Shown here: piece by piece, positions 1 to 9,165 of the stretch
Layout: each line of letters starts with the position of its first letter
How positions within the stretch are numbered: position 1 is the stretch's first letter
Assembly: GCF_900172315.1 (NCBI RefSeq)
Contig: NZ_FWFV01000005.1
Span: 124,001 to 188,000 of the forward strand
Direction: 5' to 3'
Length of the DNA stretch: 64,000 bases
Origin: Palleronia marisminoris
GTDB taxonomy: Bacteria; Pseudomonadota; Alphaproteobacteria; Rhodobacterales; Rhodobacteraceae
Program-made: the position numbers and the translations under genes
Notes under the pieces: generated by a model
Database searches by the model: none
What the model was told of the DNA's origin: nothing
What the model saw: only the letters and a program-made list of their open reading frames with translations

Positions 1-1050
1 ACGAACGACTTCATCACTTGGCTGGGCGACCGCGTCTCCGACGAATACGGCGTCACCCTCGAGCACGTGAAGTTGACCGATACGGCCGATGCCGTCACCC
101 GCGTTCTGAGCGAGAAGCAGGCAGGGGCCAATACCGGAGGTGCGGTCGACCTCGTCTGGATCAACGGTGCCAACTTCGCGACCATGAAGGAGGCCGATTT
201 GCTGTTCGGGCCCTACGCGACCGAGCTGCCGAATTATGATCTCGTCGCCGAAGAGGGCGTCGTCACCACCGATTTCGGCATGCCGGTCGAGGGGTTCGAA
301 AGTCCTTGGGCCAAGGCGCAGTTCGTCTTCATGTATGACAGCGCTGATGCCGAGCCGTTGGATAGCATGGAGGCGCTGCAGCAGTGGGCCGCCGAGAATC
401 CCGGCCGGTTCACGTTTCCGCAGCCCCCCGATTTCCTGGGCACGACCTTCCTCAAGCAGGCTCTCGTCAGCCTCGTCGACGACCCGTCCGTCCTGCAAGA
501 CCCGGTCGATGCGCACGATTTCGACGACGTGACCCAGCCGCTCTGGACCTATCTGGACGAGCTGACGCCGAACCTGTGGCGAGGCGGAGCGGCTTATCCG
601 TCCAGCGGTCCGGCGCAGTTCCAGCTCATCACCGATGAAGAGATCGACATTGCCCCGTCGCTATCGCCCTCCGAGGCCTCGACCGCGATCACGAACTTTC
701 AGCTGCCCGAAAGCGTACGCACATTCGTCCCCGACGACGGCACGATCGGGAATGTCAGCTTTGTCGCGATCCCATACAACTCGGATGCCAAGGCAGGGGC
801 GATGGTCGTGGCGAACGAACTCCTCGCCCCGGAGGTCCAGCTTCACGCCCAGGATCCGGACGTGTTGGGCTATGGAACCGTGCTGGACATTGACAAGCTG
901 ACCACCACCCAGGCGCAAGCCTTTGCGGACCTCAACCTCGGCGTGGCGACGCTCGGACCGTCCGAGCTGGGCGAGGCCCTTCCTGAGCCCGATGCGACCT
1001 GGTCGAAGGCCATCGAGGCAGCCTGGATCGAGCGGTACGGCGCCGAGTGA
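1..1050 (+). CDS. ynjB: YnjB-type ABC transporter substrate-binding protein (5' partial)
   Basis: Periplasmic solute-binding component of a YnjBCD-type importer. The reading frame is open from base 1, so the N-terminus and signal peptide lie outside the window; 349 residues are visible. The segments NGANFATMKEADLLFGP and VTTDFGMPVEGFESPW match the YnjB family as I know it. The substrate of YnjBCD is not established and nothing here identifies it. The permease gene starts 19 bp after the stop and the ATPase follows, so the three form one operon. Confidence 0.88.
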   Translation, partial: TNDFITWLGDRVSDEYGVTLEHVKLTDTADAVTRVLSEKQAGANTGGAVDLVWINGANFATMKEADLLFGPYATELPNYDLVAEEGVVTTDFGMPVEGFESPWAKAQFVFMYDSADAEPLDSMEALQQWAAENPGRFTFPQPPDFLGTTFLKQALVSLVDDPSVLQDPVDAHDFDDVTQPLWTYLDELTPNLWRGGAAYPSSGPAQFQLITDEEIDIAPSLSPSEASTAITNFQLPESVRTFVPDDGTIGNVSFVAIPYNSDAKAGAMVVANELLAPEVQLHAQDPDVLGYGTVLDIDKLTTTQAQAFADLNLGVATLGPSELGEALPEPDATWSKAIEAAWIERYGAE

Positions 1051-1069
1051 TCCCGAACGTGCGCGGCCG

Positions 1070-2743
1070 ATGCTGAGGTTTCTGCCGGCCCTGACGCTCA
1101 TGGCGATGCTGGGTCCGGTGGTGGCCGGGCTTCTGGGGGCGCTTCTGCCGGCCTCGGGGCACCTTCCGGCTGCGGGGTTCCACGGACCGTCCCTTCTCGC
1201 GGTTCGCCAGCTTCTGGACTGGCCGGGGCTGGCCGAGGCATCGCGGCTATCGGTCACGACCGGGGTACTGGCGACCGCCGGATCGCTGGGCATCGTGACG
1301 CTGATCGTGGCCGGCTGGTCCGGAACGCGGGCTTTCGCATGGCTTGAACGAGCGCTCTCGCCGCTGCTTTCGGTGCCTCACGCAGCGGCGGCTTTCGGGC
1401 TTGCGTTTCTCGTGGCGCCCTCGGGTTGGCTGATGCGTCTCGTTGCGCCCCTTGCAGGGTGGGAGCGGCCGCCCGACATGCTGATCGTCGGCGATTCCTT
1501 CGGGCTGACGATGACAGCCGGGCTGATCGCCAAGGAGGTGCCGTTCCTCCTTCTGATGACCCTCGCGGCGCTACCTCAAGCCCGAGGGACGCCCACGATG
1601 CTTGTCGCGCGCAGCCTGGGGTATGGGCGCATGACGGGCTGGCTCAAGACGGTGTTCCCCAGCGTCTACGCCCAGATCCGTCTCCCGGTCTATGTCGTGC
1701 TGGCCTATTCCATGTCCGTCGTGGACGTCGCCCTGATCCTCGGGCCGACCACGCCCGCGACGCTGTCGGTGCAGATCGTGCACTGGATGGGCACGCCGGA
1801 GCTTTCGGCGCGACTGACGGCGGCAGCCGGTGCGATCTGGCAGGCGATTCTCGTGGGGGTGATGCTGCTGCTGTGGCGCGCGGGCGAACATGTCCTTGCG
1901 AGGCAGGGGAGGCGATGGGCCGCAGGCGGGCGACGAACTCACGGCGACGGTGTCCTGAGGGCCATGGGTTTGCCGCTGGCGGTGGTGTCGGCCCTGTCGG
2001 TGCTTCTCGGCCTCGTGCTTCTTGCGCTCTGGTCCGTGGCCACGCGGTGGCGCTGGCCCGAGCTTGCGCCCTCTGGCCTGACGATGCGCACGTGGAGCCG
2101 TCACGCTTCCGGCATCTCCGACGCAGCCGGCGACACATTTCTGATCGCTGGCATCGTGACAGGGATGGCGCTGGTCCTGACCATCGGCTGCCTCGAGTCC
2201 GAGCACCGTTTTGGCCGGGAAATGACCCGGCGCGCGACCTTGCTGCTGTATCTCCCCCTGCTTGTCCCGCAGACCGCGTTCCTTCCGGGGCTCCAGACGT
2301 TTCTGCTGTCGATCGACGCGGATACCGGGCGGGTTCCCGTCATCGCGGCGCACCTCGTCTTCGTCTTGCCCTATGTTTTCCTGTCGCTGGGCGATCCGTG
2401 GCGGGCTTGGGACGTGCGGAACGCAACGGTTGCCGCAGGGCTCGGCGCATCACCCGACCGGGTGCTGCTGGCGGTGCGTCTGCCGATGCTTCTCGGCCCC
2501 CTGTTGACAGCGGTGGCCATCGGGGTGGCGGTGAGCGTTGGCCTGTATCTACCCACACTCCTGATCGGCGGGGGCCGTGTCTCCACTCTCACGACCGAGG
2601 CCGTCTCGCTATCTTCGGGCGGGGACCGCCGCGCCATCGGTGCCTTTGCCCTGGCGCAGACGGCTGCCGCGCTGCTGCCTTTCGCCCTCGCTATCGGGCT
2701 ACCTGCGCTCGTCTACCGCAACCGGAGGGGGCTCCGTGGCTGA
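1070..2743 (+). CDS. ynjC: YnjC-type ABC transporter permease, fused double permease
   Basis: Inner-membrane permease of the YnjBCD importer, 557 residues. It has two consecutive binding-protein-dependent transport domains, each with several hydrophobic helices, so one chain supplies both permease halves. Coupling-loop-like stretches (for example ARSLGYGRMTGWLKTVFPSV and its second-half counterpart) contact the ATPase in this family. The ATG at 1070 is chosen because it is the first start after the ynjB stop and precedes a hydrophobic N-terminus; the open frame extends further upstream only by overlapping ynjB. The 3' end overlaps the ynjD start by 8 bp. Confidence 0.9.
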   Translation: MLRFLPALTLMAMLGPVVAGLLGALLPASGHLPAAGFHGPSLLAVRQLLDWPGLAEASRLSVTTGVLATAGSLGIVTLIVAGWSGTRAFAWLERALSPLLSVPHAAAAFGLAFLVAPSGWLMRLVAPLAGWERPPDMLIVGDSFGLTMTAGLIAKEVPFLLLMTLAALPQARGTPTMLVARSLGYGRMTGWLKTVFPSVYAQIRLPVYVVLAYSMSVVDVALILGPTTPATLSVQIVHWMGTPELSARLTAAAGAIWQAILVGVMLLLWRAGEHVLARQGRRWAAGGRRTHGDGVLRAMGLPLAVVSALSVLLGLVLLALWSVATRWRWPELAPSGLTMRTWSRHASGISDAAGDTFLIAGIVTGMALVLTIGCLESEHRFGREMTRRATLLLYLPLLVPQTAFLPGLQTFLLSIDADTGRVPVIAAHLVFVLPYVFLSLGDPWRAWDVRNATVAAGLGASPDRVLLAVRLPMLLGPLLTAVAIGVAVSVGLYLPTLLIGGGRVSTLTTEAVSLSSGGDRRAIGAFALAQTAAALLPFALAIGLPALVYRNRRGLRG

Positions 2744-3368
2744 GGGGTTGAACATCGAGAGGGTCCGGATTGCCCTGAACGGGGAATCGCTCGTGTCGCT
2801 CGACGCCTTCATCCGTCCCGGTGAGGTGTTGACGGTCATGGGGCCGTCGGGGTCCGGCAAGTCCACCTTGCTTGCCTATCTCACCGGCACGTTGCCTCCG
2901 GCGTTTCAAGCCGAGGGACGTGTCCTTCTGAACGGACGCGACATCACCGACCTGCCGACCGAACGTCGGCGGATCGGTATCCTGTTTCAGGACGACCTGT
3001 TGTTCCCGCACCTGTCGGTCGCCGGCAATCTCGCCTTCGGCCTTCCCCGCAGTGGCTCTGCCGACCGGCGCGCCCGGATCGAAGATGCCCTGTCCGAAGT
3101 CGGCCTGTCCGGTTTTGGCCAGCGCGATCCCGCGACGCTTTCGGGCGGTCAGCGCGCACGGGTCGCGTTGATGCGGACTCTCTTGGCGGCGCCCGGGGCG
3201 TTGCTTCTGGACGAGCCGTTCTCGCGCCTCGATGCCGATCGCAGGGTGCGAACGCGCGACATGGTATTTGACGTCGCGCGCCAGCGGGCGTTGCCCGTTG
3301 TCCTCGTCACGCACGACGCCGGAGACGCCGAGGCTGCGGGCGGGACCTGCGTACGTATCGGTAATTAA
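2736..3368 (+). CDS. ynjD: YnjD-type ABC transporter ATP-binding protein
   Basis: Cytoplasmic ATPase that powers the YnjBCD importer, 210 residues. Walker A is GPSGSGKST (about residues 36-44), the signature is LSGGQRARVAL, and Walker B is LLLDEPFSRLD followed by the switch histidine in LVTHD. The start is the GTG at 2736, which has a strong GGAGGGGG ribosome-binding site at 2723-2731 and overlaps the permease stop, indicating translational coupling. It is shorter than typical 240-residue ABC subunits because it lacks a C-terminal extension, as expected for YnjD. Confidence 0.92.
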   Translation: MAEGLNIERVRIALNGESLVSLDAFIRPGEVLTVMGPSGSGKSTLLAYLTGTLPPAFQAEGRVLLNGRDITDLPTERRRIGILFQDDLLFPHLSVAGNLAFGLPRSGSADRRARIEDALSEVGLSGFGQRDPATLSGGQRARVALMRTLLAAPGALLLDEPFSRLDADRRVRTRDMVFDVARQRALPVVLVTHDAGDAEAAGGTCVRIGN

Positions 3369-3581
3369 GCGAAAACTTTTGCGTAAAACCCGAATGCCGC
3401 CCTGCGATGGCCAGGCCGGAATTAGGTTTCCGTTAGAAGTTTTGCCGCATGGTTCAGCTAGTCCAGGACGGAAAGTCACCGCGTCGAACTAGTTCGCGGG
3501 CCATGGTCAGAAGACCGATACATTCGCCCCCGATTGGGCATTCCGGGCGCTTGAAGCGTCCGTACACGCAAGGAATTCGCT
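3369..3581 (+). promoter_or_regulatory. Flagellin upstream region and leader with 12-bp palindrome
   Basis: The 213 bp between ynjD and flagellin must carry the flagellin promoter and 5' leader. I see no convincing sigma-54 (GG/GC) or sigma-28 element. A perfect palindrome CGAACTAGTTCG lies at 3485-3496, in the part likely to be the mRNA leader. In Caulobacter, FlbT (encoded just downstream here) acts on the flagellin mRNA leader, so a structured leader is plausible, but the link is inference. Confidence 0.35.
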
Positions 3582-4922
3582 ATGACCAGCATTCTGACCA
3601 ACACCGGCGCAATGGTCGCCCTGCAGACCCTCAAGGGCGTCAACAAGGACCTGGGTCAGGTCCAGGAGCAGATCTCGACCGGCAAGAAGGTCGGCACCGC
3701 CAAGGACAACGCGGCCGTCTGGGCGATCTCGAAGACCATGGAATCCGACGTGACCGGCTTCAAGAAGATCTCCGAAGGTCTTGCCGTCGCACAATCTACC
3801 GTTGCCGTGGCGCGCGATGCGTCCGAGACGGTCACCGACCTGCTGACGCAGATGAAGGACAAGATCGTCCAGGCTCAGGGCGACAGCGTCGACGACGACT
3901 CCCGCACCAAGCTGCAGGCCGATGTCGTTGCCCTTCGTGAACAGGTCGAATCCGTCGTGGGCGCTGCCCAGTTCAATGGTGTGAACCTCGTCAACGGCTC
4001 CACGGCCAGCCCGATGAACGTTCTTTCCTCGCTTGACCGCTCGATCGAAGGCGCCGTCAAGGCCAGCAACATCGGTGTGAAAACCGTCAACATGTCGACC
4101 GAAGAGGCGACTGATCTGAGTGCGTTCGCAGCCACTGGCAACGCGGTGATCGGTGACGGTACGGACGTTATCGCTGCGACCGAGATCACTGCCGCTGCGT
4201 TTCTGAACGAGGATGCGTCGGCCGCTGATGGTACGAAGGCGCTGACTCGCGCGGAGATGAGTGAAAATCCGACCGGTGCGGACACCGGCCTGATCGCTGG
4301 CGACGTCGTGAAACTCGTTCTGGGCGACAATGCTGACGGCAACGTGAAGGGTGTCGACTACATCGAGGCCGAGTACACGGTTGCTGCCGGTGACAACGGC
4401 AACGACGTATCCGCCGGAATTGCTGCAGCGATTCAGACCGCTCTCGACGACTCTCCGGCTCTCGCCATGGGCACTGGCGGAAACATCGCGGCTGACGAAG
4501 TTGTGGTTAGTGTCAACATGACGACCGGATCGCTGTCGATTGGCAACATCGATGACACCGACACTCTGGCCTACAGCCTCGACGCCACGCGCAACGAAGG
4601 TAAGCTGTCGCAGCTCGGGGACCTCGACGTGAGCACCAAGGCCGATGCTGAAACGGCTCTGGAGAATATCGAGGGAATGATCCAGACCTCGATCGATGCT
4701 GCCGCCGCGTTCGGCACCGTCCAGAACCAGCTGGAAACGCAGTCCGAGTTCGTCGGCAAGCTGACGGACAACCTGAAAGCGGGCATCGGCGCGATGGTCG
4801 ATGCGGACATGGAGGCGGCCTCGGCCCGTCTGCAGGCCCTGCAGACCCAGCAGCAGCTTGGCATCCAGTCGCTGTCGATCGCGAACCAAGCCCCGCAATC
4901 GGTCCTGTCGCTCTTCCGGTAA
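3582..4922 (+). CDS. fliC: Flagellin
   Basis: Filament subunit of 446 residues, secreted through the flagellar export apparatus. The N-terminal coiled-coil D0/D1 region (about residues 1-140) contains the family pattern with ISTGKKVGTAKDNAAVWAI. The C-terminal D1/D0 region ends GIQSLSIANQAPQSVLSLFR, a typical flagellin tail. The middle (about 150-340) is the variable, surface-exposed part and is rich in Asp and Ala. A Rho-independent terminator follows the stop, so the gene is probably monocistronic, with flaF and flbT starting about 90 bp later. Confidence 0.97.
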   Translation: MTSILTNTGAMVALQTLKGVNKDLGQVQEQISTGKKVGTAKDNAAVWAISKTMESDVTGFKKISEGLAVAQSTVAVARDASETVTDLLTQMKDKIVQAQGDSVDDDSRTKLQADVVALREQVESVVGAAQFNGVNLVNGSTASPMNVLSSLDRSIEGAVKASNIGVKTVNMSTEEATDLSAFAATGNAVIGDGTDVIAATEITAAAFLNEDASAADGTKALTRAEMSENPTGADTGLIAGDVVKLVLGDNADGNVKGVDYIEAEYTVAAGDNGNDVSAGIAAAIQTALDDSPALAMGTGGNIAADEVVVSVNMTTGSLSIGNIDDTDTLAYSLDATRNEGKLSQLGDLDVSTKADAETALENIEGMIQTSIDAAAAFGTVQNQLETQSEFVGKLTDNLKAGIGAMVDADMEAASARLQALQTQQQLGIQSLSIANQAPQSVLSLFR

Positions 4923-4934
4923 CACCGGCAATCG

Positions 4935-4962
4935 AGGGGCGCCGCGAGACGGCGCCCCTTTT
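4935..4962 (+). terminator. Rho-independent terminator after flagellin
   Basis: A perfect 10-bp stem, AGGGGCGCCG at 4935-4944 pairing with CGGCGCCCCT at 4950-4959, has a 5-nt loop and ends in four T residues. It lies 13 bp after the flagellin stop. Confidence 0.85.
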
Positions 4963-5015
4963 CCCATTCGTCTCTGAAAGCGGCCTGACCGCACCCGTCT
5001 CGAAAAGGACAAGAC

Positions 5016-5378
5016 GTGAACGCCTCATTGCTGGCCCAATCCGCCTATTCCTCGGCCTCCGATACAATTCGTACGCCGAAATCCGCCGAATACGACGTAT
5101 TTGCCAAGGTAACTGCGGCTCTCCGGCGCGCTGCGACGATGCCCGACCGGGCGAAAGCTATCGACGACAACCGCAGGCTCTGGACCGCGCTGGCCACCGA
5201 TGTAGCTGGCGACGGGAACAAGCTTCCGCAACAACTCCGCGCCCGCATATTCTACCTGTACGAATTCGTTTCGCAGCACAGCCAGAAGATGTTGCGGTCT
5301 AAAGATGACCTGTCGGCGCTTGTTGATATCAATACCGCTATAATGGCTGGTCTTCGTCAGAAAGCCGATCCACAATGA
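5016..5378 (+). CDS. flaF: Flagellar biosynthesis regulator FlaF
   Basis: Small cytoplasmic flagellin-synthesis/secretion factor, 120 residues, found in alphaproteobacteria next to flagellin. The N-terminus (LAQSAYSSASDTIRTPKSAE, then YDVFAKVTAAL) and the central NRRLWTALATDVAG segment fit FlaF. The start is the GTG at 5016, preceded by an AAAAGGAC Shine-Dalgarno-like stretch. The stop overlaps the flbT ATG (ATGA), so the pair is translationally coupled. FlaF and FlbT act in opposite ways on flagellin production in Caulobacter. Confidence 0.93.
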   Translation: MNASLLAQSAYSSASDTIRTPKSAEYDVFAKVTAALRRAATMPDRAKAIDDNRRLWTALATDVAGDGNKLPQQLRARIFYLYEFVSQHSQKMLRSKDDLSALVDINTAIMAGLRQKADPQ

Positions 5379-5779
5379 CCGGTCTCGTCCTGAAGCTCGC
5401 CCCAGGCGAGCGCGTCCTCATCAATGGCGCCGTTGTCGAGAACGGCCCCCGTCGTGGGCGGTTCAACATAGTTACGCCCGGAGCGAACATTCTGCGCCTC
5501 CGCGACGCCATTCACCCTGACGAGGCAACCACGCCGGTCCGCCGGCTTTGCTATCTTGCCCAGCTTGCGCTTTCGGGTGACAGGGAGATGTCCTCTGTGG
5601 CTCCCGATCTACTCAGTGGAATTGCGGAACTGTCATGCGCATTTAGGGACGCGGCGAGTCATGAAATTTTGTCTGATACTCGCTCCGCAGTGACATCGAA
5701 CCAGCCGTATCAGGCATTGAGAGCCCTTCGTTCACTACTCGCCACCGAAGCGCGCCTGCTCGGGCTATCCGAAGCTTAG
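5375..5779 (+). CDS. flbT: Flagellin mRNA regulator FlbT
   Basis: Post-transcriptional regulator of flagellin synthesis, 134 residues. The N-terminal pattern LKLAPGERVLINGAVVENG followed by a basic segment and RLRDAIHPDEATTPVRRLCY is typical of FlbT. In Caulobacter the protein acts through the flagellin mRNA leader. Here it overlaps flaF by four bases and lies downstream of the flagellin gene. The DNA right after it is broken by an insertion sequence, so any further gene of the operon has been lost or displaced. Confidence 0.93.
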   Translation: MTGLVLKLAPGERVLINGAVVENGPRRGRFNIVTPGANILRLRDAIHPDEATTPVRRLCYLAQLALSGDREMSSVAPDLLSGIAELSCAFRDAASHEILSDTRSAVTSNQPYQALRALRSLLATEARLLGLSEA

Positions 5780-5976
5780 AAGATGTGATGAACGGCTTGC
5801 CTTAGAAGCGACCATCAAAGTGAAACTGTTGCGATCGGGACGGATAACTTGTGGATCTGCGAGGCGGGTGTTTGTCTCTTGTTGGAGAACGCCCGCAGTG
5901 CGGAGTCGCGTTCGGCTCATGAAGTTTTTCATCCCGCTCATCCACGAGAGAAAGCAGATATGAGTGTGGGACTAGA

Positions 5977-6814
5977 TAGGGTCAGGATCCATTGATTGCC
6001 CGCTCGCAGCGTAATTCAGCCTTCGCGAGGAGACTGACCAACGAGCAACCTTTTCTGGCTTTCAGGCGCGCAGATGGGGCGTCCCCGGCCCTTGTTGGCC
6101 AAGGGCGATGGTAAGCCGGCGGGTGTTGTGCGGAATGATTTTCGTCAATTGTACCGGGTTGAGGTGGCGCGATGTGCCGAGGGAATGTGGCCCGCCAAAG
6201 ACCCTCTACAACCACTGGAAGCGGTGGAGCGACAAAGGGGATTTCGCCCGGATGGTGGAGTGGCTGGCCGCCGAGGCTGTCGTTCCGAGAACGGTGATGA
6301 CCGACGCGTACCTGAAGGCGCACCGCACTGCGACCAGCTTGCGGTCGAAAAAGGGGGAGCCGGCGACCAGAGGGGCCGTCTGATCGGCCGGACGAAGGGC
6401 GGCATGAACATCCAATTGCATGGCGTCGCCGATGCCGAGGGGCACCCGATCCGCTTCCTCATGACTGCAGGCCAGGTCAGCGACCCTACCAGCGCTGCGG
6501 CCCTGCTGCACAGCTTGCCGAAGGCGGAATGGCTGCTGGCTGACCGGGGCTGCAACTGACTGATTCAGGGATGCGTGGAAAGACAAAGGGATAAAGCCAT
6601 GCATCCCGGGCAGCAAGTCGCGTGGCAGGCCCGTGAAGCACGACAAGTGCCGCTACAAACGACGCAACCGGATCGAGTTCATGCTCGGGCGCCTAAAGGA
6701 CTGGCGACGAGTTGCCAGCCGCTGCGACAGGTGCCCCAAGATCTTCCTCTCTGCCGTTGCCCTCGCCGCAACCGTCATGTTCTGGCTATGACGCGAGAAC
6801 GAGTCCTGACCCTA
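5977..6814. mobile_element. Decayed IS5-family insertion sequence
   Basis: An 838-bp element bounded by an 11-bp perfect terminal inverted repeat, TAGGGTCAGGA at 5977-5987 and its complement at 6804-6814 (the outer TA probably belongs to the target). The length and the transposase remnant inside fit the small IS5 elements of the IS427 type. The transposase is frameshifted and carries a stop, so the copy is immobile by itself. The flanks 5780-5976 and 6815-6972 contain no gene I can recognise. Confidence 0.85.
6040..6791 (+). pseudogene. IS5-family transposase pseudogene
   Basis: Fragments of one DDE transposase occur in different frames. The N-terminal part reads LCGMIFVNCTGLRWRDVPRE then KTLYNHWKRWSDKG. 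The middle reads RLIGRTKGGMN then TAGQVSD and PKAEWLLADRG (first catalytic regions). The C-terminal part, in a third frame after about 6557, reads WKDKGIKPCIPG, KHDKCRYKRRNRIEFMLGR and LKDWRRVASRCDRCPKIF and ends at 6791. The codon that should encode Trp in the DWF motif is TGA. At least two frameshifts plus this stop inactivate it. Boundaries are approximate at the 5' end. Confidence 0.88.
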
Positions 6815-6972
6815 GGGATGCCTCTCCGGGTGCATCCTCGATCCGGATCGTCGAAGATCATCTATCGAGCACTCCGGCTGGCCGCTCGGCGTTCATCCTG
6901 CTCCATGAGCGCATCGCATGCTGTGTCAGCGAAGAGCCTGGCTCACGCGTGCAACACTTCGCCGCTCCCCTA

Positions 6973-8304
6973 TTACACACGCTCTTCGACGCGCCGGGAG
7001 AGGCACCGCGCGAGGGCTGCGAAACTTTCGTCGATCGAGCCGGACTCCATTTGCCCAATGAATGCGTCCAGCTTCGGCCATGCCTGGATTGCCGCATCCA
7101 CTGTTCGATCGCTTCCCGGCGCGTAGAGACCGGCCTGGATCATCATCTCCGCCTTCTCGTAGGCTCCGATGAGGCGACGCGCTTCCTGGATAAGAGTATT
7201 TTCGTGCGGGCCTGCAGCGTCGGGGAGCGAGCGTGAGACTGACCTCACCAGATCGATGGCGGGGAATCGGCCGCGCTCCGCGATCGCCCGGTCGAGCACG
7301 ATATGCCCGTCGAGAACGCCGCGAAGGGCATCGGCCACCGGACCTTCCATATCGCTACCGGCGACGAGAACCGTGAATACTGCGGTTATGTCGCCTTGGC
7401 CTTCCTCCCCCGGGCCGGAGCGTTCACAAAGTGACGCCAATTCCGTCGCCATGGAAGCGGGATAGCCGCCAAGGCATGGCGCCTCGCCGCGAACGGCTGC
7501 GACCTGACGGTGGGCTTCGGCATGACGGGTGATCGAGTCGGCCAGCAGAAGAACGTGCTTTCCTTCATCCCGGAAGGCTTCCGCCACGGTCAACGCTGCC
7601 GGCAAACAGCGGGCTCTGGATGAAGCGGGGGCGTCAGCTGTCGCGGCCACCACCACGGTGTGCGCCATTCCGTCAGGACCGAGAACTCGGCTGACGAAGT
7701 CGCGCACTTCGCGACCGCGTTCGCCAATCATGGCAAAGACAACCACGTCGGCCTCGATACGGCGCGCCAATGTGCCCAAGAGGGTCGATTTGCCAACGCC
7801 GGAACCGGCGAAAAGGCCAATTCGCTGACCTCGCACCAAGGGCAGAAGCGTGTTCATGGCCCGTAGCCCGGTCTGCACCCGGGCGCCAAGGCCGCGTCGA
7901 TGCACCGCATCCGGGGCCGCGCAGGTCAGGCTCTGCGCTGTCAAACCCGGCAGAAGTGGGCGGCCGTCGAGGGGTCGCCCGCGCGGATCGACCACGCGGC
8001 CGATCCAGCCGGCATCGGGCGAGATCGACAGAGGGCCAAGCAGCGTCACCGGATCGCCCGGGCGCAGGCCGGTGATCGAGCCGTCGGGGATGGCCGACAA
8101 CATCTTTCCATCCGCAGAGACGATCTCGCCCTCGCACGAACGGCCCGTAGAGCCGAGACGGACGCGGTCTCCGATCGCCGCGTGGCCGGACAAACCGGAC
8201 ATGCGCACGGCGCCGCCTTCGATCGCCTCGATCTGCCCGAGGAGGCGGTCGATCCGCACCGGCGCGATTGCCGCGGTGACGTTGTCGTATCCAGTCGGGG
8301 TCAT
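6973..8304 (-). CDS. fliI: Flagellar export ATPase FliI
   Basis: Hexameric ATPase of the flagellar type III export apparatus, 443 residues, related to the F1 beta subunit. The P-loop GSGVGKST lies at about residues 167-174, followed by the Walker B region HVLLLADSITR and the FliI-typical GGYPASM segment. The ATG at 8304 has GGAG six bases upstream; an in-frame TTG at 8331 is a weaker alternative. It is transcribed divergently from flgB, sharing an 85-bp promoter gap. Its partner fliH lies 15 kb away in the fliF block. Confidence 0.96.
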   Translation of the reverse strand: MTPTGYDNVTAAIAPVRIDRLLGQIEAIEGGAVRMSGLSGHAAIGDRVRLGSTGRSCEGEIVSADGKMLSAIPDGSITGLRPGDPVTLLGPLSISPDAGWIGRVVDPRGRPLDGRPLLPGLTAQSLTCAAPDAVHRRGLGARVQTGLRAMNTLLPLVRGQRIGLFAGSGVGKSTLLGTLARRIEADVVVFAMIGERGREVRDFVSRVLGPDGMAHTVVVAATADAPASSRARCLPAALTVAEAFRDEGKHVLLLADSITRHAEAHRQVAAVRGEAPCLGGYPASMATELASLCERSGPGEEGQGDITAVFTVLVAGSDMEGPVADALRGVLDGHIVLDRAIAERGRFPAIDLVRSVSRSLPDAAGPHENTLIQEARRLIGAYEKAEMMIQAGLYAPGSDRTVDAAIQAWPKLDAFIGQMESGSIDESFAALARCLSRRVEERV

Positions 8305-8352
8305 GCGTTCGCTCCGTTGAGAACCACTCAACCTTTCATAAAGGAATCACCG

Positions 8353-8367
8353 TTAAGCCTTCGTTGA
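8353..8367. promoter_or_regulatory. CtrA-like box between fliI and flgB
   Basis: TTAA-N7-TTGA at 8353-8367 matches seven of eight bases of the alphaproteobacterial CtrA consensus TTAA-N7-TTAA. It sits in the short divergent gap between fliI and flgB, where CtrA control of flagellar genes would be expected. This is a motif match only. Confidence 0.45.
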
Positions 8368-8389
8368 ACACGAAACCACGGAGGATCCG

Positions 8390-8767
8390 ATGGGCGTACT
8401 GGGCATCTCATCCATGGCGCACGATCTGGTGGCGCACTCTGCCGCCCGAACGTCTCACATCGCGAGGAACGTCGCGAACGCAGACACTCCAGGCTACCGG
8501 GCGCAGGACTTGCCTCGATTCGCCGCGGAAATGGACCGCGGGCTTGCCATGCGCACCACCCGCGCCGGGCATCTCCAGCCGAATGGAGCGTCCGGCGACA
8601 TCCGCCCGATCGAACGCGAGGGCGAGGTTTCACCGAACGGAAACGATGTGTCGCTGGAAACCGAGATGATGGAGGCGGCTTCGGCGCGCCAGAGTCACGA
8701 GATGGCGGTCTCCGTCTATTCCAGCGTGCGCGCGATGATGTCGTCTGCTCTGGGCAGGGGAAGGTAA
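8390..8767 (+). CDS. flgB: Flagellar basal-body rod protein FlgB
   Basis: Proximal rod subunit, 125 residues, first gene of the flgBC-fliEQ-flgFGAH operon. The N-terminal flagellar rod signature is visible as HIARNVANADTPGYRAQDL (about residues 24-42). The C-terminal part ends in the amphipathic helix region with the pattern ARQSHEMAVSVYSSVRAMM. A GGAGG-type site (cggaggatccg) precedes the ATG. The stop is 3 bp before flgC. Confidence 0.96.
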   Translation: MGVLGISSMAHDLVAHSAARTSHIARNVANADTPGYRAQDLPRFAAEMDRGLAMRTTRAGHLQPNGASGDIRPIEREGEVSPNGNDVSLETEMMEAASARQSHEMAVSVYSSVRAMMSSALGRGR

Positions 8768-8770
8768 GCC

Positions 8771-9148
8771 ATGAGCGACATTCTCGGATCCATGGGTGTC
8801 TCGTCCACCGGGATGCAGGCCCAGGCCCAACGTCTGCGCCATGCCTCGGAAAACCTCGCCAACGCCGATACGCCCGGCTACCGCCGCAAGACGATCGCGT
8901 TCAAGGAGCTCGCCGATGGCGGGGTCGAGGCCGGTCGCGTGAAACTCGACCGCAGTGAACTGCCACAGGTCTACGCACCCGGGCACCCAATGGCAGACGC
9001 GTCCGGGTTCTACGCCGGATCGAACGTGGATCTGGTCGTGGAACTTGCCGACGCACGCGAAGCGCAACGCTCGTATGAGGCCAACCTCAAGATATTCGAT
9101 CAATCCCGGCAGATGGCACTCGGCCTGCTCGAACTACTCAAACGCTAA
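8771..9148 (+). CDS. flgC: Flagellar basal-body rod protein FlgC
   Basis: Rod subunit of 125 residues, paralogous to FlgB. The rod signature ENLANADTPGYRRKTIAF lies near residues 28-45, and the C-terminal helix contains VELADAREAQRSYEANLK, the conserved FlgC ending. It is co-transcribed with flgB and fliE at very short spacing. Confidence 0.96.
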   Translation: MSDILGSMGVSSTGMQAQAQRLRHASENLANADTPGYRRKTIAFKELADGGVEAGRVKLDRSELPQVYAPGHPMADASGFYAGSNVDLVVELADAREAQRSYEANLKIFDQSRQMALGLLELLKR

Positions 9149-9165
9149 CATTTCGGAGATCCAGA

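Noticed and set aside
3369-3581. Sigma-54 or sigma-28 promoter for flagellin
   Set aside because: No GG-N10-GC element and no good sigma-28 match was found.
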